Origin: Bog-532 sp963720945
GTDB lineage: Bacteria; Actinomycetota; Actinomycetes; Streptosporangiales; Streptosporangiaceae
Reading direction: 5' to 3'
Assembly: GCA_963720945.1 (NCBI GenBank)
Contig: CAVRHH010000011.1
Span: 62,001 to 126,000 of the forward strand
Length of the DNA: 64,000 bases
Part shown: positions 14,667 through 23,658 of the stretch, in pieces
How positions within the stretch are numbered: the first letter of the stretch is position 1
Layout: every line of letters starts with the position of its first letter
Notes under the pieces: model-generated
The model's input: the letters and a program-made list of their open reading frames with translations, nothing else
What the model was told of the DNA's origin: nothing
Databases searched by the model: none
Position numbers and translations under genes: made by a program

Positions 14667-15686
14667 ATGCCCCCGATTCGTGCTGTGTTGCGCCGGGTTC
14701 GCCGTCCTGGGCCGCTGGTGGCTGTCTCGATCGCCTATCTGGCGCTGGTGTCGGGGGTGATGATCTGGCGGGGGATCTCGGTCTCGCCGGATTACCTGCT
14801 GCTGATCCTGGTGCCGGTGGCGGTGCTCAGCGGCCGGTTCCTGGCGTTCCTGCGGGACTGGGTGCCGTTCGTGGCGTTGTTCCTGGGCTATGAGGCGCTG
14901 CGCGGGGTCGCCCCCAAGCTCGGCATCAAACCGCAGGTCGCCTCGATGGTGCACGTGGAGAAAGCGGTGTTTTTCGGCCGGGTGCCCAGCGAGGTGCTGC
15001 AGCGCCACTTCGGCGGCCTGCACTGGCTGGTGGTCGCGGCCACCGTCGTCTACTTCTGCCACTTCCTCTTCCCCATCGCCGCCGGGATGGTGCTGTGGCT
15101 GACCAGCCGGGTCCAGTTCCTGCGGTTCACCGCCGCGCTGCTGGCCATGTCGTTCGCCGCGTTCGTGGTGTTTCTGCTGCTGCCCACCGCCCCGCCCTGG
15201 TACGCCAACCAGGCCGGCTTCCTGCCCGGCGTGCACGACCTGGTCAACGGGGCGCTGCCGAGCGCGGTCAGCCCGTACTACCACTGGCTGAACCCCGACG
15301 CGGTCGCCGCCTGGCCCTCGCTGCACTCGGCCTACCCGGCGCTGGGCGCGCTGGCCCTGTGGGGCATCAACCGCCGCACCGCGTTCATCACCGTGCCCTG
15401 GTGCCTGGCCATGTGGTTCAGCGTCATCTTCCTCGGCGAGCACTACGCCATCGACGTCCTCGGCGGCATCGCCTTCGCCCTGGCCACCTGGGCCCTCATG
15501 CTCTACGTCGTCGCCCCGCACGTCGCCGCCTTCCGCACCCAGCCCGCCACGACCACCACCGCCACGATCGCCCCCGCCGATCCGGGCACCCCCGCCACGA
15601 CCACCCCCGCCGCGGACAGCCCGGCTCGCGACGGGCACGAGGAAGTGAATCCGGCCCGCGCGGCGGCGGATCAGGCACCGGACTGA
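14667..15686 (+). CDS. PAP2-superfamily membrane phosphatase / inositolphosphotransferase-like
   Basis: A 339-residue protein with six or more membrane segments. The PAP2 phosphatase motifs are visible: AAWPSLHSAYP around residue 215 and FLGEHYAIDVLGGIAFA around residue 255, with the catalytic His in each. The C1 motif is weak. The fold resembles actinobacterial PAP2 proteins related to inositol phosphorylceramide synthase (AUR1-like), with the long aromatic loop PPWYANQAGFLPGVHD. The last 70 residues are a Thr/Ala/Pro-rich cytoplasmic or exported tail. It probably handles a lipid phosphate or phospho-head-group transfer. Confidence 0.82.
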   Translation: MPPIRAVLRRVRRPGPLVAVSIAYLALVSGVMIWRGISVSPDYLLLILVPVAVLSGRFLAFLRDWVPFVALFLGYEALRGVAPKLGIKPQVASMVHVEKAVFFGRVPSEVLQRHFGGLHWLVVAATVVYFCHFLFPIAAGMVLWLTSRVQFLRFTAALLAMSFAAFVVFLLLPTAPPWYANQAGFLPGVHDLVNGALPSAVSPYYHWLNPDAVAAWPSLHSAYPALGALALWGINRRTAFITVPWCLAMWFSVIFLGEHYAIDVLGGIAFALATWALMLYVVAPHVAAFRTQPATTTTATIAPADPGTPATTTPAADSPARDGHEEVNPARAAADQAPD

Positions 15687-15735
15687 CGGCACCCGCGCCC
15701 GGACGACCGGCGCGGCCGGTAACCCGGCGGCGGGG

Positions 15736-17391
15736 CTACCGGCGCGAACTCCAGGGCCCTGGGCACAGCGGCGGCGGCTGGGCGGGTACCGCCGCCGTGG
15801 ATACGGCCGGCGGCTGGCGGAAGTTGTACAGCAGGATCGAGTCGTCGAGAACGCCGACCGGGCACCACCCGCGCAGCCAGGCCAGCGCCGCCCGGTTGGA
15901 ACTATTGAGCGCGGTCACCGACACCGCTACCCAGCCGGACACGCCGGCCGGCGCCGTGCCGGGCAGCGGCCGGGCCCCGGGAATGTCGGCCGGGGTGATC
16001 CCGCGCGGGCCGAAATACATAATCCAGGGGTGGTGGCTGGCGCTCCACGCGCTGAGCGCGTAGAGCCCCTGGCCCCAGTCGACGTTGGAGTCGGTGGCGG
16101 CGGTGTAGGCGGGCCGGAACGGCCAGGTCGTCCAGGCCAGCGAATTCGGGAAGGACGAGGCCGTGGCCAGGGCCGCCAGCGTGAGCAGGCCGGCCGCCGA
16201 CGCGCGGGCCGGACCGCGCAGCCGCCGCGGCAGCGCGGCCAGCGCGGGCAGCAGGGCCCCGGCCAGCACGGCCCACAGTGCCATCACCGGCAGCAGGTAG
16301 CGCAGGCCGACATCCCGTGGCATGGCCAGCGTGAAGGCGGTCAGCGCCGCAGCCGGCAGGGCCACGCCCGCGGCCAGGCGGCCCCGTGTGCCCCGGGGCA
16401 GGCGGCCCCAGGCCAGGGTGGCGGCGAGCCCCCCGGCGACGAGCAGCAGCAGGCTCGCGGCGGGCCATTTGACCACCAGGCTGAGCGGCCAGAACCACCA
16501 GCGGCCGCCGGTCCACGCCCTACCCGCCAGATAGCCGGCGGTCCCCACCGTGTCCTGCGAGTCCAGGTAGGCGGCACCGGCCAGGTAGGGCCGGGGCAGC
16601 ACGCCGGGCGACCGCCACAGCACGGACGGATTCAGGACCACGTAGCTGGCCCAGACCGCTACCAGGGCGACCAGCGCGGCCAGCCCGGCGTGCGCCAGCG
16701 CCCGCCTGATTCCGGACCGCCACTGGAACCCGGCGATCACGGCCAGGCTGCCCGCGACGATCAGCAGTCCGGAGATCTGGGTGTCCGCCACGGCGGCCAG
16801 GGCCAGGCCCACCCAGATCAGCCCGCGGGCGCGCCGGAATCGCAGCCACCGGACCAGGGCCCAGGCACTGAGCGCGGTGGCCAGAGCAAAAGGAATATCC
16901 ACGCCGTCGAGATGGCCAATTCCGAGCACAAATGGGGACGCCAGCCAAAGGGCGCCGGAGAACGCGCCCGCCACTGGGCCGAACAATTCCGAGCCGAGCG
17001 CGAAGAGCACGAACGCCACGGCCGCCGATTCGGCCAGCGGGACCAGCCGGGACGCAAAAGTGACCCGGCGCAGCGTACCGGCGGAAAGCTGGGCGCTGAT
17101 GAACCGTGCCGCGTAAGCCCGTTCGTCATTGCCCGACCACGGCCCGTCCGGTGGAATGACCGGATGGGTGAGCAGGACGGGCAGCACCGCGATGACCTTG
17201 GCCGGCGGCGGGTGCTCGTCGTTGATCGTCACGTCGTGATGCAGGACCGCGGCCAGGCCGGCCGCCACGTAGACCGGTTCGTCGAACGTGGGTGAGTCGG
17301 CCCATGCCTCGGCGAGTCCCAGGCCGAGGAAGGCGGCCGCCAGCAGCACCAGGGCGAGCAACGGCAGCCGGCTGGGGCCGCTTCGCGGCAT
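15736..17391 (-). CDS. GT-C glycosyltransferase (PMT/ArnT-like)
   Basis: A 551-residue membrane protein. The first luminal loop has the GT-C acidic motif (ADSPTFDEPVYVAAG), and the ERHPP-like segment NDEHPPPAKVIAVLPVLL follows about 35 residues later. About ten hydrophobic helices come next. The C-terminal part includes PFRPAYTAATDSNVDWGQGL, typical of this actinobacterial family. Such enzymes use polyprenyl-phosphate sugars to glycosylate lipids, proteins or cell-wall polymers outside the membrane. I used ATG 17391; an in-frame ATG at 17511 would add 40 residues. Confidence 0.78.
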   Translation of the reverse strand: MPRSGPSRLPLLALVLLAAAFLGLGLAEAWADSPTFDEPVYVAAGLAAVLHHDVTINDEHPPPAKVIAVLPVLLTHPVIPPDGPWSGNDERAYAARFISAQLSAGTLRRVTFASRLVPLAESAAVAFVLFALGSELFGPVAGAFSGALWLASPFVLGIGHLDGVDIPFALATALSAWALVRWLRFRRARGLIWVGLALAAVADTQISGLLIVAGSLAVIAGFQWRSGIRRALAHAGLAALVALVAVWASYVVLNPSVLWRSPGVLPRPYLAGAAYLDSQDTVGTAGYLAGRAWTGGRWWFWPLSLVVKWPAASLLLLVAGGLAATLAWGRLPRGTRGRLAAGVALPAAALTAFTLAMPRDVGLRYLLPVMALWAVLAGALLPALAALPRRLRGPARASAAGLLTLAALATASSFPNSLAWTTWPFRPAYTAATDSNVDWGQGLYALSAWSASHHPWIMYFGPRGITPADIPGARPLPGTAPAGVSGWVAVSVTALNSSNRAALAWLRGWCPVGVLDDSILLYNFRQPPAVSTAAVPAQPPPLCPGPWSSRR

Positions 17392-17643
17392 ACGGCTGGC
17401 CGTGACGGCACGGCCCGGGGCGGGCTGGGCGTGAAGACTCCGCACGCGGCTCACATCCGTCCGCAAAAGCGCTGTTAACGTGCTAATCGGCAGTACGTCA
17501 GTAAACCGCATCTTCCGGGCAAACGGGCCGTCTTCTTCCGGTCGGGCGGGCCGTCTCCGCACGCCCGACCGGCGCCGGAACCGCCCGGACGCGTGAATGT
17601 CCCGCCCCGCCGCTGGACGGCCGGGGCGGGACATCCGGGTGGG

Positions 17644-18420
17644 TCAGACCTTCATCAGCCGTTCGAAGAACGAGCGGTATTCGCGCAGCGCGTTGCGCAG
17701 GGCCTCGGTATCGGCGTTGCCGCCGGTCTCCCAGGAGCCGCGCAGCGTGCGCTCACGCTCCTGGACGGCCGAGACGAGCGAGCCGCTGATCTGCGCGACA
17801 AGGTCCGCCGCCTCCGTCACCGACGCCTGCGGGTCGTCCACGAAACCGGACTGGATGCGCACCCAGCTGGCACGGTATTCGTCCGCGTTGGTCACGAACG
17901 TCGCCCCCGCGGCGGCCCCGGGGCTGGCCCCGGATCCTGCGGGGGTGGCGGCCGGCGGCGCGGCGTGGGCACCTGTCGCCGGGGCGTCGAGCCGGGTGGT
18001 GTCCATAGCCGGCGCGGTACCGGCGGCCGGAGCCGTGCCCGCCGCCGGCATGGCACCGGCGTCCGTGGTCGTGCCCACGGTGCCCGTCGTGTCCGGCTGG
18101 CCGAACGCGGGCGTGCTGTCCGCGGCCGTGCCTGGCCGGCCCACCCCGTCCGGCGCGGTGGCCGGCGGAACGTCCCTGCTGCCGGCGACCCATTCACCCT
18201 CGGGCACCGTGTCCTCGTCCGCCGGGGTGCCCGACGGCACTGTCGCCGCAGGGCCCTCGTCGTCCAGGCTCCGAGGCTCGTCCAGGCTCCGGGACTCGTC
18301 TACGCTCGGGGACCCGTCCAGGTCACCGGCATCCGGGTCGGTGACGCGGGCCTTGAAGGGATCGCGGGCGGCCGGCCGGTCCTGATCGATGTTCGCTGTC
18401 TCCTGATTGCGGGGCGTCAT
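17644..18420 (-). CDS. low-complexity protein with conserved C-terminal helical domain
   Basis: A 258-residue protein. The first 150 residues are Asp/Pro/Ala/Thr-rich low complexity with small repeats (SRSLDEPRSLDD, then AAGTAPAAGTAP). The last 95 residues are a helical domain: YRASWVRIQSGFVDDPQASV, then EAADLVAQISGSLVSAV and ALRNALREYRSFFERLM. The same domain, with Trp/Gln/FVD-x-P and a final YR-x-FFE-x-L, occurs in the upstream neighbour, which also has a membrane anchor. The genes are 7 bp apart. Function unknown; a cytoplasmic partner of a membrane-bound twin is my inference. Confidence 0.7.
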   Translation of the reverse strand: MTPRNQETANIDQDRPAARDPFKARVTDPDAGDLDGSPSVDESRSLDEPRSLDDEGPAATVPSGTPADEDTVPEGEWVAGSRDVPPATAPDGVGRPGTAADSTPAFGQPDTTGTVGTTTDAGAMPAAGTAPAAGTAPAMDTTRLDAPATGAHAAPPAATPAGSGASPGAAAGATFVTNADEYRASWVRIQSGFVDDPQASVTEAADLVAQISGSLVSAVQERERTLRGSWETGGNADTEALRNALREYRSFFERLMKV

Positions 18421-18427
18421 CTCATCC

Positions 18428-19111
18428 TCACCCTCTCGTTGAGCGCTGAGGCGATACGGTGTCGCCGGTCGCCGTGCTGTCCGGCACGGTGCCGTCGGCG
18501 GGGCCGGCCACATCGGCCGGGGCAGCATCGGCCGGGGCGCTGCTGGCGGGCACCGGGCCGGTCTCCAGCTCATCGCCGCGGCCGGGGCGCGCGACGAGTT
18601 CCTCGAACAGGGCGCGGTACTGGAGCATGGCCTTGCGCAGGTCATCGGTGGAAGCCGAGCCCACACGGGCGCGTTCGCTGGTCAAACGAGCCTCCCGGTA
18701 GCGGCTGAGGGTAGGTCCGTGCTCGACCGACAGGGCCTCCATGGCCTCGTCCTGGTCGTCCGCCGGGTAGCCGCGGACCTTCATCACCGCCGTGACGAGC
18801 GCTGACGCCTGGGCCACGGACTGGCCGGGGGTGTCCACGAACCTTTCCTGTACGGCATTCCATTCACCCAGATACCGCGCGTTTTCCTCACGGGTAAGAG
18901 GGCGGATGTCGAGTTTTGCGACGCGACGCTGCCGCGCGGACAACTCGGCTTCGGCCTTGCGGTGGCTGCCGAGTTCCGTTACCAGTTGGTTATACTCCGG
19001 ACCGAATTGCTGGCGCAGCCTGCGTCTGCGCATCTCCATTGCTACGACTGCCACGAGTGCTATCACCACGACGATGACGACCACGATGGCAATCACGGCT
19101 CCGGTTGACAT
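18428..19111 (-). CDS. membrane-anchored protein of the same helical family
   Basis: A 227-residue protein beginning with one membrane segment (AVIAIVVVIVVVIALVAVVA). A basic coiled region follows (MEMRRRRLRQQF, YNQLVTELGSHRKAEAEL, SARQRRVAKLDIRPL). Then comes the domain shared with the downstream gene: YLGEWNAVQERFVDTPGQSV, then AQASALVTAVMKVRGYP and RKAMLQYRALFEELV. The start is ATG 19111 directly before the anchor. This layout is common in Streptomyces-like genomes, as a small anchored protein of unknown role next to a cytoplasmic paralogue. Confidence 0.72.
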   Translation of the reverse strand: MSTGAVIAIVVVIVVVIALVAVVAMEMRRRRLRQQFGPEYNQLVTELGSHRKAEAELSARQRRVAKLDIRPLTREENARYLGEWNAVQERFVDTPGQSVAQASALVTAVMKVRGYPADDQDEAMEALSVEHGPTLSRYREARLTSERARVGSASTDDLRKAMLQYRALFEELVARPGRGDELETGPVPASSAPADAAPADVAGPADGTVPDSTATGDTVSPQRSTRG

Positions 19112-19185
19112 GATTACCTCCCGGATTGGGTCGAACCATTCCCCCGGGTTCCCTGAGGCTTCATCCCTAAACGGATGCCCGATGG

Positions 19186-19860
19186 TCAATCACCGGCAAA
19201 TTCCGGCCGGCCGGGCGGCACAGCCCGCGCGCACGCCGGCCGCCGTACGCGCCGGGCCCGGCCGTTAAAGAAACACAACGTGCAGGTCAGCGCGATTTCG
19301 GTGGCGGATAACGGGCGGGCCGGATGCGGCAACTGCCCCAGCCAATCGTCACCCGGCACCACCCGGCCCATGATCGCCTGGGCGATGTCACGCAGCTGCG
19401 CGACCTGCTCCGCGGTGAGCGCGTCCACCACCAGCTGGCGGACGGCGGCGACATGCCCCGGCGCGGTGGCCGCGACCTTGTCCCAGCCCTCGCCGGTAAG
19501 GACCGCGTTGGTGTACCGGCCATCCCCCGGGCAGGCCGCCCGCCGGACCCAGCCGCGCCGTTCCAGCCGGGTGACCACGTGGGACAGCCGGGACAGCGAC
19601 CCATTGGCCAGGACGGCCAGATCGCTCATGCGGAGCGTGCGCTCCGGGGCCTCCGACAGCCTGGACAGGACCATGTACTCGAAATGGCTGAGCCCGGCGT
19701 CGCGCTGCAACTGCGCATCCAGGGCGGCCGGGAGCTTGATGAGGACACCGATCAGCGGGATCCAGGCGTCGCGTTCATCGGCGGTCAGCCACCGCGGCCC
19801 GGCCTCCGCAGCGCCGGGGATCTGCGCCGGGCCCTGGTCGCCGCGGTCGGCGGGCTGCAT
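19186..19860 (-). CDS. MarR-family regulator
   Basis: A 224-residue winged-helix regulator. The core reads LSHFEYMVLSRLSEAPERTL, RMSDLAVLANGSLSRLSHVV, TRLERRGWVRRAACPGDGRY and TNAVLTGEGWDKV, a standard MarR helix-turn-helix and wing. The C-terminal 50 residues after WLGQLPHP are atypical and may be antisense-like extension. It is transcribed away from the dioxygenase gene. The shared intergenic region holds a promoter with a perfect palindrome, so it very likely controls the dioxygenase and perhaps itself. Confidence 0.87.
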   Translation of the reverse strand: MQPADRGDQGPAQIPGAAEAGPRWLTADERDAWIPLIGVLIKLPAALDAQLQRDAGLSHFEYMVLSRLSEAPERTLRMSDLAVLANGSLSRLSHVVTRLERRGWVRRAACPGDGRYTNAVLTGEGWDKVAATAPGHVAAVRQLVVDALTAEQVAQLRDIAQAIMGRVVPGDDWLGQLPHPARPLSATEIALTCTLCFFNGRARRVRRPACARAVPPGRPEFAGD

Positions 19861-19904
19861 TCTCCCAGCCTATGCCACCATCTCAGGCGCGCGGAGGCCA
19901 TGGC

Positions 19905-19950
19905 TTGACGTTTCAAATATTGGCGCCTACCTTGTTAATTGAAGCTTCAA
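19905..19950 (+). promoter_or_regulatory. dioxygenase promoter with MarR operator
   Basis: A TTGACG -35 box lies at 19905-19910 and a TACCTT -10 box at 19928-19933, separated by exactly 17 bp. Six bases later comes the perfect 12-bp palindrome TTGAAGCTTCAA (19939-19950), where transcription should begin. A half-site-like TTTCAA lies in the spacer. Binding of the divergent MarR protein here would block transcription of the dioxygenase gene. Confidence 0.8.
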
Positions 19951-20006
19951 GTCATTCTGGGCCAGGCCGCTGGGCCGGCCCGGGTCCCGAGCCTGAAGAG
20001 CGCGCC

Positions 20007-20888
20007 GTGACCTCCATCTTCGATCCCGCGGTGCCAGCCGGGGCCTTCGACGCCTTCGTGGACGACGCGGCCCGGGCCAGCCGCGCGCAGCGCGCGTGGT
20101 CCCCGGACGACGGCCCGCTGCCCGCGCTCTACATCAGCCATGGCGCCCCGCCGCTGTTCGACGACGCACCGTGGATTCGCGAGCTGTTCGCCTGGGCACA
20201 GCAAATGCCCAAACCGCGCGCCATCCTCATCGTCAGCGCGCACTGGGAGTCGGCGCCGATGATGCTGTCGGCCTCCGCGGCGGGTACGCCGCTGGTCTAT
20301 GACTTCGGCGGGTTCCATCCGCGCTACTACCAGATGACGTATCGCACCCCCGACGCCAGCGCGCTGACCCGCCGGGTGAGCGCGGCCCTGTCCGGCGGCG
20401 AGCCGGTGCACGAGCACCCGAACCGCGGGCTGGACCACGGCGCCTGGGTGCCGCTCACGGTCATGTACCCGCTCGGCGACGTGCCGGTGCTCCAGCTGAG
20501 CCTGCCGACGCAGGACCCGGGCCGGCTGCTGGACATCGGCAGGCGCCTCCGCCCGCTGCGCGAGGAAGGCATCCTCGTCGTCGGCTCCGGCTTCATGACC
20601 CACGGCCTGCCGTTCATGACCCGGGAGATGCTAACCGGCCAGGTCGTGCCGTCCTGGTCGGCCGACTTCGACGCCTGGGCCGCCGACGCGCTAAGCCGCG
20701 GCGACGTCGACACGCTGGCCGCCTACACGTCCAAGGCGCCCGGCATGCCGTACGCACATCCCACGGTGGACCACTACATCCCGCTGTTCATTACGCTCGG
20801 CGCCGCGAACCGCGAGGACCAGCCGGCGGACACGGTCATCGACGGCTACATGGCCGGCCTGTCCAAGCGATCGTTCCAGGTCAGCTGA
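20007..20888 (+). CDS. extradiol aromatic-ring dioxygenase (DODA/YgiD family)
   Basis: A 293-residue class III (LigB-like) dioxygenase. The metal ligands are visible in ALYISHGAPPLFDD (first His), LIVSAHWESAPMML (second His) and LDHGAWVPLTVMYP (third His), and HGLPFM supplies a further active-site His. Related plant and bacterial enzymes cleave DOPA-type catechols, but the bacterial YgiD branch has variable substrates. The start is a GTG at 20007, about 60 bp after the predicted transcription start. Control by the divergent MarR regulator suggests that a phenolic or quinone compound induces it. Confidence 0.85.
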   Translation: MTSIFDPAVPAGAFDAFVDDAARASRAQRAWSPDDGPLPALYISHGAPPLFDDAPWIRELFAWAQQMPKPRAILIVSAHWESAPMMLSASAAGTPLVYDFGGFHPRYYQMTYRTPDASALTRRVSAALSGGEPVHEHPNRGLDHGAWVPLTVMYPLGDVPVLQLSLPTQDPGRLLDIGRRLRPLREEGILVVGSGFMTHGLPFMTREMLTGQVVPSWSADFDAWAADALSRGDVDTLAAYTSKAPGMPYAHPTVDHYIPLFITLGAANREDQPADTVIDGYMAGLSKRSFQVS

Positions 20889-20907
20889 GCGGGCTGGCGA
20901 CACATTC

Positions 20908-20947
20908 TTGCGCAGGTTCTGCGGTTCCGGCAGCAGAACCTGCGCAA
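20908..20947 (+). terminator. strong stem-loop terminator
   Basis: Arms TTGCGCAGGTTCTGC (20908-20922) and GCAGAACCTGCGCAA (20933-20947) are perfect 15-bp complements around a 10-base loop, 20 bp after the dioxygenase stop. There is no U tract, which is usual for actinomycete terminators. Confidence 0.85.
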
Positions 20948-21152
20948 GGCCGGTACGCGGGCCCGGCCCAGGCGCGGGCGCGCGGAGGCATGCCGGGGGG
21001 CGGGAGGGTTCCGCGCACGCAAGGGCGCCAGCGGCGGCTACGCTGCCCCTCCTGGCGTCCCCTGCGGCACGGTTCCCGTAGACCGTAATAGCCGGTTAAC
21101 AACGATTTAACCGACCAAAATGTAACGAATTGGACTCAAGGGGCTGGTGGGC

Positions 21153-21899
21153 TCAGTCCGGGGCGCGTTTGCGCACCTCTTCCCACAGCTCACGGTAGCA
21201 CCGGGCGGCCGGGCTGCGCGGCGCGAACGCGGGCACCGGGGACCGCTCGGCGGCCATCCGCTCGATCACGGCGAGGGCCGGGATCGCGGTGGCGGCGATA
21301 TCCGCCCGCTCCTGGGGGAGCCGTTCGGCGATCTCCCGGTGAATCCGCTTCCGCCGGTCCACCATGGAGAAGAACGCCAGCAGATCAGGCCGGGGGCCAT
21401 CGAAGCCCGCCACGAAATCGGTGAGCTGATCCAGCGTCCGCAGCGAGAGGGTGGCCGGGATAAGCGGGACGAGGATCAGGCCGGCGGCGTGCAGCACGTT
21501 CTCCGACACCAGCGAGACGCTGGGCGGGCAGTCGAGGAGCACGACGTCGTAGTCGGCGGCCAGCGGGCCGAGCAGCCGGGAAAGCCGGCGGACCCGGTTT
21601 TTGGCCCCGTCGAGCTGCAGGTCCATATTCCGGTAGGTGAAGTCGCCGGGCAGGAGGTCGAGGCGGTCGAAGTCGGTGCCCTTGATCGCGTCGTCCAGCG
21701 ACCGGGTCCCGCGGATGAGCGCCTTGCCGCCGCCCTTGACGCGGGGCCGCACGCGGAACATGTAGGTTGCGGCCGCCTGCGGGTCGAGGTCCCACAGCAG
21801 CGTGCGGAAACCGTCCTGGGCGGCGAGGTACCCGAGGTTGACGGCCGCCGTGGTCTTCCCGACGCCACCCTTGATGTTGTAGGTGGCGATCACCTTCAT
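21153..21899 (-). CDS. ParA/MinD-family ATPase
   Basis: A 248-residue P-loop ATPase. The deviant Walker A is IKGGVGKTTAAVNLGYLAAQ at residues 10-17 onward. The switch I-like segment is LLWDLDPQAAAT and Walker B is DVVLLDCPPSVSLV. It is shorter than chromosomal ParA and is not accompanied by ParB. Its start overlaps the stop of the upstream CHAD gene by four bases (ATGA), so the two are coupled. ParA-like ATPases without ParB often position protein complexes or granules; with a CHAD protein the likely cargo is polyphosphate (inference). Confidence 0.87.
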   Translation of the reverse strand: MKVIATYNIKGGVGKTTAAVNLGYLAAQDGFRTLLWDLDPQAAATYMFRVRPRVKGGGKALIRGTRSLDDAIKGTDFDRLDLLPGDFTYRNMDLQLDGAKNRVRRLSRLLGPLAADYDVVLLDCPPSVSLVSENVLHAAGLILVPLIPATLSLRTLDQLTDFVAGFDGPRPDLLAFFSMVDRRKRIHREIAERLPQERADIAATAIPALAVIERMAAERSPVPAFAPRSPAARCYRELWEEVRKRAPD

Positions 21900-23467
21900 C
21901 CGGGGTCCGCCCCGGTCAGCGCGGCCATCCGGCGGCGGCCCGGGTTCCCCGCGAAGCCGGCGAACCGCTCCGCGAACTCGGCGCGGGCCTGGCGCTGGCG
22001 GAAGCCGAGGTGGGCCGCCAGCTCGCCCATGGCCAGCAGGGTGGGCGCGGGGGCGGCACCGGCCGTCAGCATCGCGGCGGCCAGGGACTGGATTTCCTCC
22101 TGCTGAACCTGGCTGTCCTGGAAGTCGCCCAGGCAGTCCTGCAGGCGCTTCAGGTCGCTGAGCACGGCGCGGTAGGCCTGCGGATCATGCAGGGACGCGA
22201 AGAACTCGAGCACGTAGCGGAGTTCCTTGCCACGTTTGCGCAGCGTGTGCAGGCTTTCCGGGGGCGAGCCCGGAGTGATCGCCGAGCCCAGCTTGAGGAC
22301 GCGCCCGTAGGCGCGCCGGGTACGGTCCGCGGACAGCTCGGCGGCGCGCAGCCCCGCCCAGCCCCGGGTCTCACGCGGGACGAGCAGCGCCTTGCGCCAG
22401 TCGCCGGCCACAGCGGCGAACCGCGCCGACCGGAGCGCCCGGCTGAGCTTCCGCCGTTCGGCGGTGCGGCGGCGCACCAGGTAGGCCAGGAACGGGTCCA
22501 GGTCAGCAGCACGCGCCGCCACCAGCCCGGCGGCCATCGGCGGCACCGACATCAGCTGGACGTCCAGATCGCGCAGCGGCGTCGTGATGTCGCCGAGCCA
22601 GCGGAATTCGGAGGCGAACCGGAGGGTGAGCTCGCCGGGCAGCATGTCGCCGAGAAGTTTCAGCGCGGACCGCGTGCGCCGCACGGCGATGCGCAGGTCG
22701 TGCAGGAATTCGGTATCGGTGTCGTGCAGCACCCCGTCGACATTGGCCTCCAGGGTGTCCAGTTGCTGCAGCAGAATGGCCGTGACCGCCTCGGCGCCCG
22801 GCATGCCCGGGCCGAGGGTCACGTCCACCTTGCCGGTGTAGTCGAGGGCGTGCCGCCCGGCCGCGTGCAGCGCGGCGTCCAGCGCTGTCTGCCCGCTGAG
22901 CGTGACCCCGGGGATATCGCCCAGAATGCGGCAGGCCCGGCGGGCCGCGCCCGCGTAGCCACGGACCCCGGTGACGGCCAGCCGGGTGGGGAGCGACCCG
23001 GGGCACGGTCCGGGCAGCGCCATGGCGTCCACGGCGATCCGCGTGACCGTCTTGTCGTCGGCATTGCGCAACCGGACCTCGTGCAGCTGGCTGACCGCGG
23101 TGACCATGGGAAGCAGGGCACGCAGCCCGGCCACGGCGGCGACCTGATCCCGCAGCGGCCCCGGCGGCAGGGCGCCCGGCGGGCACGGCCACCGGGCCGG
23201 CCGCGCCGGATCGGCGAACCGCGCGGTGAGCTGCTGGCCAGCCGTGCCGGTCAGCGCCAGCTCACCGTGCCCGCGCGGGCCGGCGTACTGCAGCGTGAGG
23301 CCCGCGCGGGCCAGGCGCCAGTCGAAGGTGTCGAGCCAGGTCCGGCGTACCCGTGTCACGCCGCGATCCTCGTCCACGGCAAAGGTTGCCATCAGCTCAT
23401 CGCGCACCCGGCCGGGCAGTCGCGAGCCGGGCTCGTCCAGAACGTATGCCTGCGAACGGGCCTCCAC
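21896..23467 (-). CDS. CYTH-CHAD domain protein
   Basis: A 523-residue protein. The N-terminal 200 residues resemble a CYTH/triphosphate-tunnel fold in degraded form (TRVRRTWLDTFDWRLARAGL, LRNADDKTVTRIAVDAMAL). The C-terminal 300 residues are a CHAD domain: TEFLHDLRIAVRRTRSALKL, the helices around EFRWLGDITTPLRDLDVQLM, then SLHTLRKRGKELRYVLEFFA. The conserved His and basic residues bind polyphosphate in characterised CHAD proteins. It is co-transcribed with the ParA-type ATPase downstream, an uncommon combination. Confidence 0.85.
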   Translation of the reverse strand: MEARSQAYVLDEPGSRLPGRVRDELMATFAVDEDRGVTRVRRTWLDTFDWRLARAGLTLQYAGPRGHGELALTGTAGQQLTARFADPARPARWPCPPGALPPGPLRDQVAAVAGLRALLPMVTAVSQLHEVRLRNADDKTVTRIAVDAMALPGPCPGSLPTRLAVTGVRGYAGAARRACRILGDIPGVTLSGQTALDAALHAAGRHALDYTGKVDVTLGPGMPGAEAVTAILLQQLDTLEANVDGVLHDTDTEFLHDLRIAVRRTRSALKLLGDMLPGELTLRFASEFRWLGDITTPLRDLDVQLMSVPPMAAGLVAARAADLDPFLAYLVRRRTAERRKLSRALRSARFAAVAGDWRKALLVPRETRGWAGLRAAELSADRTRRAYGRVLKLGSAITPGSPPESLHTLRKRGKELRYVLEFFASLHDPQAYRAVLSDLKRLQDCLGDFQDSQVQQEEIQSLAAAMLTAGAAPAPTLLAMGELAAHLGFRQRQARAEFAERFAGFAGNPGRRRMAALTGADPG

Positions 23468-23658
23468 TCGCGGACGGTATCACCCGCCGTGTGGTTCTTA
23501 CCAGCAGTGGAACGTCTGGTGAACTACGAGTTACGCACGGTCGTTGGATAACTTGTGAATAAAGACACAAGGCCCGCCGCATTGGGACTTCACGGCACAC
23601 AAGCGGCATGGTTCGGCGGCCAGATATGGCGGAAAGATGAATTTCCGGTGAACGACGT

